Below, piece by piece: positions 1 to 12,340 of a stretch of DNA of 64,000 nt (position 1 is its first letter; every line of letters starts with the position of its first letter). Under the pieces are notes generated by a model that ran no database searches, was not told the origin of the DNA, and saw only the letters and a program-made list of their open reading frames with translations. A program made the position numbers and the translations under genes. This stretch comes from Ecdyonurus torrentis (taxonomy: Eukaryota; Arthropoda; Insecta; Ephemeroptera; Heptageniidae), in NCBI GenBank assembly GCA_949318235.1, contig OX439134.1, forward strand, positions 30,626,249-30,690,248, given 5' to 3'.

Positions 1-224
1 TCGAAAAATGTTGTGCTGGTTGCATGAGTCAAAAAAATGCCAATCTACCCGTACAACAATGAATTTTTGTTATTTTGCTCAATATATTTGTCAAATAAGG
101 GACTTCAAAAGAATAATGAGGAAGAAAAAAGTGGCAATTTTATTTCATATTCTTAAAGAGGACGTTGTTCTAAATCAATTTACGTGCAAATGTCTAATTT
201 TAGAATTAACTTAGTATACTTAAT

Positions 225-395
225 TAATTTTTGAAGTGGCAAAATGACGTAACAGTTGGTAACTTTTTCCTTTGTCCATATGCATAAGTTACTAACCATG
301 ACGTCATGTTTCGATGTTCATAAGTTAATTAAAAATATTTAAGTAACTAAAAAATTAAAAATTCATATATCAATCGATTTAAGACAATGTCTTCT
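225..395 (+). repeat. Dispersed repeat M20
   Basis: AACCATGACGTCATG and ATCAATCGATTTAAGACAAT correspond to motifs at 12190-12335. Probably an old MITE. Confidence 0.5.
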
Positions 396-480
396 TATAG
401 AATATAAACTAAAGTTACCCATTTAACTTTTTTTTTTGTCTTCCTCATTACGAAGCATAATACGAAACATGCATATCGAT

Positions 481-795
481 GGTGCTCCGCTATAATGTCC
501 TAAGTCCACTTGACCTTAAAAAATCGTCGGATCGACACCAAATTTTGGATTTTCCCATAATAATAATAATAATAATAGTTCTTTATTGGGTTTAAGATTG
601 TGAATAGTACATATAGCAAAAGAAAAAAAATACAAAAACAACAAGTAAGTAACCCAACGGGTGATGAGAAAAAGACAAAATGCCTATACACTATAGTGAT
701 CTCACACCTTTAACACCCATTTCAGGTCATTTACAGCAAAAATATATATATTTTTTCAAGGTCAAGTGGATTTAGGACATTATAGCAGAGCACCC
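481..795. mobile_element. MITE with ~45-bp TIRs
   Basis: GGTGCTCCGCTATAATGTCC at the left and GGACATTATAGCAGAGCACC at the right, continuing through the AGTCCACTTGACCTT arms. TCGAT occurs immediately outside both ends (476-480, 796-800) and is a candidate 5-bp duplication. The centre holds an ATA repeat followed by TTCTTTATTGGG. Confidence 0.78.
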
Positions 796-802
796 TCGAT
801 AT

Positions 803-1351
803 CCCAAAGTGATAAATATAAGAAAAAATCTTTTACTTTCAAACTAGTTCATTTTTAGAAAGTTATGTTTACCGGTTAGTCCATGAAATAAACAAGTAAA
901 TAGATTTGTCGGGTCAACTATACAACCAGGATATTTGTCCTAAAAACTAAACAATTAAAGTTTCACTGCATACAGTAATGTTTTTGAACACGTAGCAATG
1001 CAGTAACAATAAAGTAAAATATCATAGAAGTGCATATAATTACTATATTGTACAGTATAATTTGTCAAGTTTTCTGATTTCATTATAAAGTCTTTAATTT
1101 AACTGCAAATATAATCCATTCACTAATTGTAATTCATAGAAATAGACAGAGGAAAAGTAAATCAGTCTCTTCACTCACACGGGACTGCTTTTTAGTTCTG
1201 TATGACTTAAGGCAGTTTTATATTATATCATTATAGTGGATTTCAAGTCTCTTATTAAATGTATTCTGATACTGGGATATAACATTTTATTACTTTATGG
1301 CATTATAATGTACAGTATTCTTATAATGATATATTAGTACTCCCAACAGTA
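803..1351. other. AT-rich DNA, no feature seen
   Basis: No ORF of note, no repeat arms recognised. Confidence 0.5.
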
Positions 1352-1353
1352 TA

Positions 1354-1643
1354 TCACTCTAAAAACTGGTGCATTACTTTAGTTACGAATCCTAACTTAT
1401 TTAAGATATACACTTTTAAGTTATTTAAGTAGCTAAAATAATGCATTTTAGCAAGTTATTAAAAATAGCTAATTTAAGTTGTTTTAATTTTTTTAAATTT
1501 TTTTAAAGATATTTTAAGCTAAATTAGCTATTGTTGATAATTTGCTAAAATACATTATTTTAGCTACCCATAATAACTTAAAAGTGTATATCTTAAATAA
1601 GTTAGGATTCGTAACTAAAGTAATGCACCAGTTTTTAGAGTGA
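1354..1643. mobile_element. Palindromic MITE M3, TA flanked
   Basis: TCACTCTAAAAACTGGTGCA to TGCACCAGTTTTTAGAGTGA with TA on both sides (1352-1353, 1644-1645). Nearly the entire 290 bp is one inverted repeat with a short centre. TA flanks suggest a Tc1/mariner-type source (inference). Confidence 0.84.
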
Positions 1644-1651
1644 TAGTTTGC

Positions 1652-1935
1652 TTCATATAAAGTTCGTTCTATAAACTTCACACTTCTTGAGCCAGCTTTG
1701 GAAATTTTCCTTTGTTAAAAACATCTGATTATGACGTCATTGCCTGTTTATATGTATGGTTGATCATTGTTATTTCTTCGTAATTTGGACCTGATAAGAA
1801 TAAACAAAAAAGTTCTATTCTCAACATGCGACTCACTTTTATCGGCTCAAAAAACAAGATCAACCAATGAATGTGTCTTATTTTTTTGGTCAGCCAATCA
1901 CTGTTAATGAGCCTCATTATACTTTACAGATCAAA
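1652..1935 (-). mobile_element. MITE M6, old copy
   Basis: Reverse orientation: AAGTTCGTTCTATAAACTTC at one end, TATACTTTACAGATCAAAC at the other, with CCAATGAATGTG, GTCAGCCAATCACTG and ATGACGTCATTGCCTGTT inside. Confidence 0.68.
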
Positions 1936-2424
1936 CTGTAGTTCCTTATGACTAGGGTAGTTTAATATTATATAAAAAGTCATTAGTAAAAAGTCATTCA
2001 TTAAATTATATACATACTGTAAACCATTGAACAATTTATCTAGCCTTTCCCCAAGTATTAGCAAATCAGTTTTTATTTTCATTTATTGCACAGTATTGTA
2101 TCATGGAATACGTATAATATAAACAATACATACAATGTTGAAGCAGTGGTGTTGAGTTTTATTAAACACTTGGTGTGGATTGTCATGTGGTAGTCATTAT
2201 GTGGCAAACCTAGTCACGATTTAAAACAATTTAATTACACTCAAAATTAATTAACATATGAGCTCATTAACTTTTAGCTTCATGTGCAATGCTAAAATAA
2301 TGAAATATAATATATCACAAATATTTTCTATAGAAAATTAAATTTTGTTATTACGTTATTTATTAAATAAATAACTTGGATTTGAATAATGATAATTTTG
2401 TAAGTTACTTTTATTTGTACTCCA

Positions 2425-2517
2425 ATGCAAGATATCGGTTGGAACGTAGCACCAATCAGAGGCGAGATAGAAATAGGTGTGGAACCTCTAATTTAACATT
2501 ACGCTTATAGGAAGAAC

Positions 2518-2566
<49 letters not shown>

Positions 2567-2740
2567 TAATGTTTTGCAATTTTTGCAATTTTTAAGAAAA
2601 CTACTGAATTGATTTCGGAAAAACTGAAATGAGGGATGCTAGGCATAATTTGACGCTTGACGTACTTAAAGAAAAAAACTGGTAAGAAGCATTGAGAAAA
2701 TAAAAAAAATTGCAAAATAGGTAGCCAATTTTATAAACTC
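2425..2740 (+). repeat. Dispersed repeat M14 (with 46-bp poly-T)
   Basis: AATTTAACATTACGCTTATAGG, poly-T, then AAGAAAACTACTGAATTGAT and TGAAATGAGG. The same order occurs at 33105-33225. Confidence 0.55.
2519..2565. repeat. Poly-T tract
   Basis: About 46 consecutive T within the M14 copy. Confidence 0.9.
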
Positions 2741-2994
2741 TAGCTTTTGTTTCGCCATGAATTTTCAAATTTGACTACTTTACAATTTTTTAAACTCAAA
2801 TTTTAAGGGTGGAAAAGGACGTTTTAATTAGTAGATCCCATCTCACATTGACAAAAATAAACACGTAATAAGTATGCTAGTTCAATGCAGTAACATTTAT
2901 GCATTATATTAAATTTATGCTATATTGTATAGTTATTATACTGAACTATATAGCATAAAAATTAAGATGTTCAGCATAATTCAATTACTTATTT

Positions 2995-3154
2995 ACTGAT
3001 AAAATAACAACTGATTTGAGGCCCACTTTAAGTGATTTTGCTCACATCCCCATCCGTTTTTACTCAATACGCATGCGCAGTATGTCAAAACGGAAGCGGA
3101 TATAAGCGAAATCACTTATGGTAGGCCTCAAAACAGTTGTTTCTTTATTAGTCA
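2995..3154. mobile_element. Palindromic MITE M8
   Basis: TGATAAAATAACAACTGATT... and ...CAGTTGTTTCTTTATTAGTCA are inverted. The arms continue as GAGGCCCACTTTAAGTGATT / AATCACTTATGGTAGGCCTC. ACGCATGCGCAG sits at the centre. Confidence 0.72.
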
Positions 3155-3814
3155 ATGTTATTACAAAATAGTAACATTTGTATTCTACAATATGCAATTA
3201 TTCAATGCAGTATCAATTACGTAATTTATTTGTAAGTGCATGATAATCCGTTTAAGGTCAGAATCCCTTTAAGCTATCTTGGAAATTGATCAAAGTTTTA
3301 CTTTTGGTATATAACTTTAATTAAATAAAAATATATTAAAATATTAATGTATGAAATATATCAGACAAATCAAACAAGACGTCAGAAAACTTGTAAGCAC
3401 CTGATCACTCACTGTGTAAAACAAAAAAATTTCAAAAGAAAACTTTGTGTAAAAAAAGAAAGAAAAATTGAAGCAAATAAATTTCAATATTTACGATGAA
3501 ATATGAAAGTATATTGAAAGAAATCAATAAAAGATATCAAAAATTCACACACAGAGAAAGTTATACTCTTTGCTATCAACTATCTGGGCGTTAACATTGA
3601 AATATTGATGAATTCCAGTCAAAGTGATATGTTCTAATAGAGAATGTTGGTTTGACGTGTTTGATGTTTCTCTCCATTTTTTACAACGTAATCGAGTTCG
3701 CATCGCATGGAATCGTTTTTTTTTTTTGTCATACCAAAATCTAGAACTAGCATGAAAAAATATGAGTAAAATATGGGTTAATTTTATAATAGAAAGAATG
3801 AGTGAGTGAGAGAC

Positions 3815-4030
3815 AGAGCGACGGGGAGAGCGACGGGGAGAGCGACGGGGTGAGCGACGGGGTGAGCGACGGGGTGAGCGACGGGGAGAGCGACGGGGAG
3901 AGAGCGACGGAGAGAGAGCGACGGAGAGAGCGACGGAGAGAGCGACGGAGAGAGCGACGGAGAGAGCGACGGAGAGAGCGACGGAGAGAGCGACGGAGAG
4001 AGCGACGGAGAGAGCGACGGAGAGAGCGAC
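3815..4030. repeat. 12-bp minisatellite (AGCGACGGRGAG)n
   Basis: About 18 units. The first units are AGCGACGGGG(A/T)G and the later ones AGAGAGCGACGG, so two sub-arrays meet near 3900. ORFs on both strands here are artefacts of the repeat. Confidence 0.9.
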
Positions 4031-4566
4031 ATTATTACAACCATACCATAACAGCCTATAATTATCATATAATAAACATAATATGTACATGTAATGCGAT
4101 AATTATAATATGTTCTGAACTTCCAAGCTAACTAACCCACCCACTTCAGTTTGAGATAACATTACATACACACAAGTAAATGTCAGTTACATATTTGCCA
4201 TATATTCATGCCAATCATCCTCGTAGACAACATACTTCGCAATATTTATTACTGCTTAATTATCCATCACGTAATACTACAAACTTTACCTGCCACACGT
4301 ACGTTAATAAAATATGAACCATCATATTAAATAATCTATTATACTGTAAAGGTAGCACTATATAAACAAACTTTTATATAATAATGCTTGCGAAAAAAAA
4401 AATTATAATGGAATTTTCTATGTAATATTTTCTTTTTAATAGTCAGTTTAGATTCCGTGTCTTTTATTACCGTTATTTGTATGTAAAAATGAAATATAAT
4501 ATGAAAATATTTCTGCAGTATTTTATAGCACATCAACAAGAAGTATAGCATTCTCACATGTGATTC

Positions 4567-4571
<5 letters not shown>

Positions 4572-4627
<56 letters not shown>
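4572..4627. repeat. (TC)n microsatellite
   Basis: 56 bp of uninterrupted TC. Confidence 0.95.
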
Positions 4628-4630
<3 letters not shown>

Positions 4631-4673
4631 TTTCTTTTCTTTTTCGTGTCTATGTACATTACTAACGATGTAC

Positions 4674-4815
4674 GGAAAAAGGAAACCACGTGATGTTAAA
4701 AGTGGGAGGAGCTCAGACCTAGCTTGCTGCTAGCGCAAAGTTTCTCCCACATTTTCCGCCACGTGATTTCCGCTTCCAGCACTTCCTTTTCTTGTTTTAA
4801 TAGTTTTACATAAAA
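4674..4815. mobile_element. MITE M9 (CACGTG arms)
   Basis: GGAAACCACGTGATGTTAAA and CCGCCACGTGATTTCCGC are inverted arms around AGCTCAGACCTAGCTTGCTG. Ends with TTTACATAAAATG. Confidence 0.64.
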
Positions 4816-4856
4816 TGTCATTTTTATTAGAAAAAAAGCGGTGTATACCGAGCTGA

Positions 4857-5146
4857 TATTGCCGAGTGTTGATGTCAGCTGACACGTCACTCTGTACTCC
4901 TCACCGAGTATAGGTTCGAGCCACTGCTGAGTGCGTACGTGACGTGTGAGAGAGAGAGAGAGAGTACATCACAACATGATGCACGTTTACAAGCATTCCA
5001 TGACGACACACACTACACACAGCATTACGAGGTCCATGGTCGATTTGATTGCACTGTCCAGCCTGCCTACACGTTTCCACGGTTTCACTAATCTGTCATA
5101 GTAAATGCTGGACTGTAAATTGAGGCCAAGACCACTAGAGTGTTCA
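4857..5146 (+). mobile_element. tRNA-derived SINE, 3' end missing
   Basis: GCCGAGTGTTGATGTCAGCT, then CTCCTCACCGAGTATAGG and GGTTCGAGCC (about 4913-4922), a GA run, then body blocks CAAGCATTCCATGACGAC and CCAGCCTGCCTACACG. Similarity stops near GAGGCCAAGACC, without the poly-A tail. Confidence 0.76.
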
Positions 5147-5679
5147 CTTTCTTTCGTTTAAACTAAGAATATTATTTGCTGGGCCTACGTGATGTAGCAC
5201 GACAGCTCAGTATAAAAACAAAAATATTAATGTCATTTATTGATTTATTTGTTTATTTTTGGTAAAGTACAACATTTTATTTATACATTTGCGTGCTAGT
5301 TTAACTATTTTAAGAGCACTTTAAATGTATAAAACGAGAGAAAAACAAATTGTTGTTTTTAATTTAAATTTTTAATGAAAAAAACGTTGTTACATTTCTT
5401 TTTTTAGATTAAGCTAGGTTTAAAACTGTAAGAAAAAAAGACGGTAGCCTGTCTTTTTTATTTATTTCATGGTTAAAATTAAATAATAGTTTTAACATTA
5501 TTTATAATTTTGTTATTTAAATGTTGTTAGTTTTTTTTTTCTATTTTCCTTTTCCTTTCATTATTATTTTTTCCCAAAGATTTGCAAAACTGTAAAAAAA
5601 AAAAAAAAAAAAAAAAAACTAACAGTTATTAGGGAAGTTACCAAATGCTAGATCTGTAAAAAAAAAATAAAAAATAGAC

Positions 5680-6023
5680 ATTCTTTTAGCCCCGCTTGAT
5701 TGTTTTAAATCAATTTAATTTGAACTCCGAGTCATACTTTTGAAATCGAGTTCTAATTTGAAAAATGAGCCATAGTGCCGTAAACTCAAGGTTTGAATTG
5801 AAACTTGAAAACAAGCTTATGTAAAAAGCTCCTTTTTCCTAATTAAAAAATTAAAAAAAAAAAAAAAAAAAAAGTTTTACATTAAATTAAATTTTTTTTT
5901 TAAATATTCAAAAAAAATTTTGCTACATGCTAGAGAATCAAAAACATAATATTAAATAAAAATCGCAAATTATTCTTTTCTTTTTATTGTTTAAAAATGT
6001 CTTATTAGATTGTTCTGTTTTTC

Positions 6024-6072
<49 letters not shown>

Positions 6073-6480
6073 TCCCTCTCCCTCTCCCTCTCCCTCTCCC
6101 TCTCCCTCTCCCTCTCCCTCTCCCTCTCCCTCTCCCTCTCCCTCTCCCTCTCCCTCTCCCTCTCCCTCTCCCTCTCCCTCTCCCTCTCCCTCTCCCTCTC
6201 CCTCTCCCTCTCCCTCTCCCTCTCCCTCTCCCTCTCCCTCTCCCTCTCCCTCTCCCTCTCCCTCTCCCTCTCCCTCTCCCTCTCCCTCTCCCTCTCTCTC
6301 TCCCTCTATCACTCTTCTTTCTTTTTCACGAGTCATTCACGGCTTCAACTTGATTGAGCTGTCTCGTATTTGAACTATAAGCAAGAAAACCGGGTAGAAA
6401 ATTGAGGGGGGGGGGGCAGGTACCCGAAGATTTTGACTCTGGCGGGTACTAGAACTGGTTTAAATTTACATCTCTACTAA
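5680..6480 (+). repeat. Dispersed repeat M13, interrupted by a microsatellite
   Basis: GAACTCCGAGTCATAC, GAAATCGAGTTCTAATTTG and, beyond the CT arrays, CCCGAAGATTTTGACTC and GAACTGGTTTAAATT parallel blocks at 22970-23395. Confidence 0.5.
6027..6308. repeat. (TC)n followed by (CCCTCT)n
   Basis: About 42 bp of TC, then about 38 perfect CCCTCT hexamers to about 6294, then TC again. The hexamer probably arose by a T-to-C change within the TC array. Confidence 0.95.
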
Positions 6481-7172
6481 ATAAATACACAACAACAAAA
6501 ATTTGAGTTACGAACCTCGTGTGCTGATGTGATAAATAATTGTACACAAGTAAGTAACAACCATATCGCAATGTAAAGTCCAGTCCATTACCAATGTTAT
6601 CCATCATTTTTAACAACACACTAAAATACAATTTCTTATTTGATTAATTGGTCATATCAATCATAAAATCTTCAAGTAATTAATAATATTTAACTTTGAT
6701 AATTCATCATAAAAAATTTATATCATATAATATATTTAAACAATTAATATTATATAATGTTAAAATTAATTAATGTTAAAAGTAAAAAGCTTTTAAAACA
6801 ATCTGTTTTTGAAATATATATATATAAAGTAATAGATTTATATAGTCAAGTGGAAAGTATATATTTAAAAATAGATCTTTTCTGACACAAGATTTAGAAA
6901 GATTTTGTTTAAAAAAATATATGGCTTTATGTAAAATAGCAGGTTTTGAATATCCTGGCAGTGAGCTTTGATTCATGATTCAGAGATACAGGTTCAACAG
7001 AACGGTTAGGGAGAATATTTTAACTTTTTACTATATTTTTTTGAATTTCAAATTTTAGTATAAAGAAATATTTGTACACGTAAAAACAAAAGAGTTAATG
7101 AGAAAAAGAGATCCTGAGATACTAAAAAAAATAAAAGGGAACAAAATTTTAATTACATACACTTACTAATGA

Positions 7173-7299
7173 ATGATCGTAAATCCGGTTTTTCGTGCTC
7201 AAAAAAAAAAAAAAAAAAAAAAAAAGACGATCGACCAATGCTTTTTTAATGGAATTGCGCTTTTTTTTAGAGCAAGGGAACAGGGTTTACGAACATCAT
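7173..7299. mobile_element. MITE M17 copy
   Basis: ATGATCGTAAATCCGGTTTT and GAGCAAGGGAACAGGGTTTA...ATCAT form imperfect inverted arms around GACGATCGACCAATGCTTTT. Paired with 53243-53372. Confidence 0.62.
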
Positions 7300-7444
7300 T
7301 ATTGTATCTTTTAACCCTTTTGCATCCTTTAAACCGCGGGAAAAACTTGTAACGTAGGCAAACCCTCGGAACAAAAATTACTAATTAAGGTATACAGTTT
7401 TTTAAATCATGTAAATTACAATAGGTAGACATTAGCTTAAATCG

Positions 7445-7722
7445 GGCTGCCTAAACAAAATTAGACACATTCATTGGTTAATCTTATTTTTTGAGCCGAT
7501 AAAAGTGAGTCGCATGATGAGCATGGAGCTTTTTTTTTTTTTTTTTTTTTTCGTAAAGTTTCATTCATCAGGTCCAAAGTTCGTAACGAAGAAATAACAA
7601 TGATCAATCATACATATAAACGTAGTAAACAGGTAATGACGTCATGATCAGATGTTCTTAATACAGGAAATTTTTTGAAGCTGGCTAAAGAGTCGTGTGT
7701 AGTTAATAGAACAAACTATAAT
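7445..7722 (+). mobile_element. MITE M6, old copy
   Basis: ACACATTCATTGGTTAATC, AGTGAGTCGCATG, AACAATGATCAATCATAC and AATGACGTCATGATCAG match the other copies. A poly-T run of about 22 lies in the middle and the left TIR is degraded. Confidence 0.66.
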
Positions 7723-7740
7723 GAGATTAATGAGACTAGA

Positions 7741-8011
7741 ATATGGTAGAGACTCAGTTGTTGCCAGGTCTCAATTATTGGCAGATGGGTTAATGAAAAC
7801 TTAAAAAACTTAATATCTCCTCAACTAATAAAGCTAGAGACTTGAAGTTTGAAAATTTGGATACCCAGGGTATAGGATTGGACTCGATGGTGACATCAAA
7901 AATACTCTCAAGTCAATATTTCTCTAAGTGCCAACAATTAAGAATCAACCTTTTCCATTTAAATAACATGTAAAAAGCCGTTAGCATGCCAACATGAGTC
8001 TCTACCATATA
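7741..8011. mobile_element. MITE M16 with short TIRs
   Basis: ATATGGTAGAGACTCAGTTG at the left and CATGAGTCTCTACCATAT at the right are inverted. The interior is non-palindromic and non-coding. Confidence 0.68.
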
Positions 8012-8879
8012 GTAATTTTAGAGAAATGTTGGGTATCGAACCCAAGACTATTTTAAAAAGTGAAATAATTATTTTGGTCAACAAAATATAAAAAAGTTGA
8101 AGTAAACAAACAAATAAACAAATTGTTAGCTGTACACATTGAGCACTATAAACTGGACCTCCAAAAACAACACAATTTAAAACACAGTTATAAAAGTGTA
8201 ATTTTGTATCCACATAGTAAAATATAAAGCTTGAAAAAAAAAAACTTTTTATACATTTTTTTTTAGTATGGCAGAGAAATGATGTTATTTACTCGCTGGT
8301 TTTTTATCCTATTTGATCTAGATTTGTCCCAAGCATTCCATCTAGCTGACTTGAATATTAAATACCATTTTTGTTAGTATGTATGCCAAGTATATTGTAC
8401 AGTATGTATGTATGGATAGGGTGACTGTAAATATTAAAATATATTGATATTATGTGATATGTTTGGGATGTGACGGAAATGATAAATTAGCTTAGCAACT
8501 TATATTTTTATGATCTATTATCGATATGATTATATGTATGATGTTTTTATTATAAAGAGAATAAAAATGACAGCTACAGGTGAAGTAGTATTTTATATAG
8601 TGCACCAACCAAGCATTTTACATGTAATAATAATAAATATTTTATTGAGCAAATATATGTCAATACAAACATTGCACATAAGTCAAAAGAGTTGCTCCAC
8701 AGGAGATCAAAAAAATCAAAGCCCATACAAAATGTGATATCCAAAAATAGAAAAGAGTAAGAGATATAATATAATACAAAGATATGAACTAGATACTAGT
8801 TTTAAATTTAGATAAAGATAAATTTATGACACTATTCTCCAACTTATTGTATAAATTCACACTGCGGAGGAAAAAAGAA
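8012..8879. other. AT-rich DNA with a possible (AAT)n retroposon tail
   Basis: AATAATAATAAATATTTTATTG at 8627-8648 looks like the 3' end of a minus-strand retroposon with an (AAT)n tail. The 75-codon ORF at 8510 has no recognisable domain. Confidence 0.35.
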
Positions 8880-9245
8880 ATATTGTAATATGCTGCTGAG
8901 ACACGGGGAACAACAAAAAGCCTCCAAAAGCCTGAGTTACCTGCCGTTCATCCTTTTACGGTATCGCCCAGCCGCACCCCTTTGAAATGCACGCGAGAAA
9001 AGGGCGATACATTAGTGGTAAAACGATGAATTGGCTGAGGTTTTTTGAGTCGAGTATATATATTCAACACTATCTCCTCCACGCAACCTACTATGTCTCG
9101 TACGTATGGAGAGTCTAGCGTCAGAGAATATTGGCATATCAACATCCCCCAAGAGATACTTATGCAAAAAAGTTACATCCTGTCGATACAACACATCACT
9201 AATTGGGGGAATTTTACACATTAGATTGCGAGTTTTTACCATTAT
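8880..9245. other. Unassigned lower-AT segment
   Basis: Contains inverted TATCGCCC / GGGCGATA (about 8961 and 9002), a TATA-like GTATATATATTC at 9054-9065 and several short overlapping ORFs under 77 codons. I recognise nothing; it may be an old repeat or a regulatory stretch. Confidence 0.3.
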
Positions 9246-9249
9246 GTTT

Positions 9250-10355
9250 ACGTATTATACCATCGACATAATGGAACAAATTTTTGCCAAGAATTAGACG
9301 TGCTGAAGGTGTTTCTTTTAAATTTGAAAAGTCATTTTGTTAAGATATTTACATTTAGTCTTAGGTTCGATTAAAGAATGAGACCTCTGAAAAATATTTT
9401 AATTTTTTAACTTTAAATATGTATGTTTAAAAAAACAAACATGTAACTGTTTTTGTTTTGTTTTTCTTTTTCATGTAAAGCAAACTGTGTATTGTTTTCT
9501 CTTGTCACGGCATGCAAAATATGTAACTCGGAGCACCATCTGCATTACTTACGGAAATACGTTACACAATTTAGTTCCCGTGAAAAAAAAAAAAGAAAAG
9601 CAAAAAGAAAAGAAATAAACATTTTGCTTCAAATAATTAATAAATAATGAGGCACATATTTCACGCTAAAACATTTATAATGATATTTTTCTTTTAAGAA
9701 TTAAATAGGAAACTTATTTTTACGGGTTCTCATTCAAAATAATAAGATATATAAATAATCTTATAAGAAATTCTTAAAAAAGTTATTGTTTCCAGTTTTA
9801 CATTAAACATACTTTCTAGTAGAGAGAGAGGGGGGGGTGGGGGTGAAAGAGGCAGACAGAAAAAATAATTATTGTGACTAAAAAAAAAAAAAAAAAAGTT
9901 AGTGGAAATCCTCTATAAATCAAGTTGGAAATAAATCAAGATGAACTTTTCGCATTAGCTTTGAGCTCCAGCTTCTTATTTTAGAAATAAGACAGACGAT
10001 CGTACAGAAGAAATTAATGTCACTTTATTCACTTAAATCCACATAAAATATACCAGTGCAAATTATGTACTTTAATTGTATTATATTTAAATTAACTATT
10101 TTAAAATGAGTTATTTTTGCTGTATTAATGGTTCCAAATATTAGGTTGCTAAAATTAAATTTAAACACACGAAAAGAAGAGTTAACTATGTTGTATAAAT
10201 TATGTTGTACAACAAAGTTACTCTTTACCACTACAAATATGAAGCTCCCCTGAAAGTTTACTCTATTTCATAACACATTTATGATGTACAGACTGCCAAC
10301 AACAAAGTATTTTGATGTACAGTATATTGTGTTATACTATATTATGCTGTACGCA
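9250..10355. other. AT-rich DNA, no gene seen
   Basis: Short poly-A runs and a G-rich run near 9830. Nothing else recognised. Confidence 0.5.
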
Positions 10356-10585
10356 ACACGGAAAACATAAATTTAATAAATTATTTAGAAACATATCAAT
10401 AACTCTTTAGTACTAAACAATAACTCTCTTGCAAAAAGTTTAAAGAGTAACTCGTTAGTACAAACGTAAATTGTTTAGCGGTAAATAGTTAACTCTTTAG
10501 ATTCTAAAAAGTTTAGTATGTATCTAAAGAATTTATTATGAAAAAAGTCTAAATAGTAACTCTTTAGATAATTTTTTCCGTGTAC
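10356..10585. mobile_element. MITE of the ACACGGAAAA group (M4)
   Basis: ACACGGAAAACATAAAT at the left and TTTTTTCCGTGT at the right. The interior repeats AACTCTTTAG-type motifs several times. Confidence 0.66.
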
Positions 10586-11910
10586 TATATGGTGTACAGC
10601 ATAATTTATAAAAGCCCTTCCCCACCCTTATTTTTCGTTTATTAAAGATTATTAATTTATTTTCTATTGGTCAAATATTGGAAATATTTTTTTTATTTTA
10701 CGAAAATCGGATATTTTAGAGCTTTTATATAATTATATAGGAAAGATAAAAAAAATCCTTTATTATTATTATTTTTTTTTTTTAGGAACAGGGCTTTGTA
10801 TTATAAGAGTTAAATTTCCCCAATTTGTAATTTAAAATTGTTAAACATATCTACCTAGTAAATTACATATTTGGAGGGTTTTATCCTGAAGTACCACTTA
10901 ACATGTTATGAGAAAAAGAAAATGGTTTTGACTTTTCTTTTTTAGTAAAATTCTCGTACTACGCATTTTTAGCCTTTATATATATATTTAATTAGCCTAT
11001 ATTAGTAATTATTTGTAAAAAATATACGCATTTTTCCAATAACTTACAATAAAATCCACAACATTAATTCACCTAATCAAGAAAATAAGAAGAAGAAGGA
11101 AAAAAATGGTAATTTTCATTTTCACATGTTTTTCTTTAGGTTGGACGACATAAATACGATTATAAAATTAAATTGGATATTTGGAAAAACAAGCATATTT
11201 AACAAAATACTCCTAAACAAGCTACATTCTTTCACATCTACATTTTGTACCTATTGACTTGATTAAATTAATAATAACAAATTATAAATATAATAACTTA
11301 AAAGTCAATTTTATTAAAAAATAAACCCAAAGTTTAAAATTAATTAATGTTAACGTAATTCAAATATACAAAATAGCAAAGTTGAGGTAAAAGTTTTGCT
11401 ATATACGAAAGGTAAACAAATTCAATTAATTTGTTATTAATAAACTTTACCAAAGGAACGTTAAAAGTCAACAATTTTTTAGATATTGCAAATTTGTATG
11501 CAAAATAAGTATCACAAAATTTGCATACATATTGAACAATAAATTTTTATTAAATTTTATACTAAACTTTTTTTTATAATTAAATTAATTTTAATATTTT
11601 ATTTAATAAACATTTTTTATATGTTTATATTATTATATATATTTTTAATTTTACTTTAGGGAAATAATATACATATAATATATTATTTGATTTAAATTTG
11701 TCATAATATAATTATAATTATTACAGCAAATAAATCATATTTTTCAAAGTTTTATATTTTTATTGCAACATTTTTTTTTTAAATATTCAATAATAAAACA
11801 TTGCTGCGTCATAGAATTTTTATATTTAAATTGTTAAAATAATGCAAATAAGTAAATTATTCTCTCACATTGCCTTGGTATAATCTCAGAAAATTGCATA
11901 TAGATCCTCT
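10586..11910. other. Very AT-rich DNA, no feature seen
   Basis: Long stretches of A/T with no coding potential. Confidence 0.55.
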
Positions 11911-12104
11911 CGCGTCAAGATGAAGCTTCTACACATTACAAATTTCTGAAAATTGAACTATCTACATACTTTACAAATTTACATCTACCTGGTGAATTCA
12001 CACCTGTTTTATATAGCAGAAGCTTCAGGTAGCCGTGACTTTGTAAAGTGTAGATCGTTCATTCTTTGCAAATTTGTAAAATGTAGAAGCTTCATCTTGA
12101 CGCG
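11911..12104. mobile_element. Small MITE with strong TIRs
   Basis: CGCGTCAAGATGAAGCTTCT at the left and AGAAGCTTCATCTTGACGCG at the right match over at least 20 bp and continue ACA. About 194 bp, non-coding, duplication unclear. Confidence 0.78.
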
Positions 12105-12184
12105 ATGTTAATTATTAATGCCAAAATGTTTAATTTCACAATTTTGCATAAAAAACATCTTCCCTATGTTAATTTGTGAAAATC

Positions 12185-12340
12185 GTGATATATGACGTCA
12201 TGACTTTTGCATGCATTCTCATGGAAAAGTAACCGTCAATGACGTCAAATCATGATTCAAAAATTAACTCAATATACTAAATAAACTCCAAAAATATAAA
12301 ATTGTAGATCAATAGATTTAAGACAATTGTCTTTCACTCG
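12185..12340 (+). repeat. Dispersed repeat M20, second copy
   Basis: TATGACGTCATGACTTTTGC, ACCGTCAATGACGTCA and ATCAATAGATTTAAGACAAT. Related to 225-395. Confidence 0.5.

Noticed and set aside
3815..4030. CRISPR array
   Set aside because: Contiguous tandem units with no unique spacers, in eukaryotic DNA.
3545..4131. 181- and 109-codon ORFs with SVAL/GERR repeats
   Set aside because: Translation of the 12-bp minisatellite; open in three overlapping frames, no domain.
5987..6373. 104-128-codon ORFs rich in SPSP, SLSL or GEGE
   Set aside because: Translation of the CCCTCT hexamer array.
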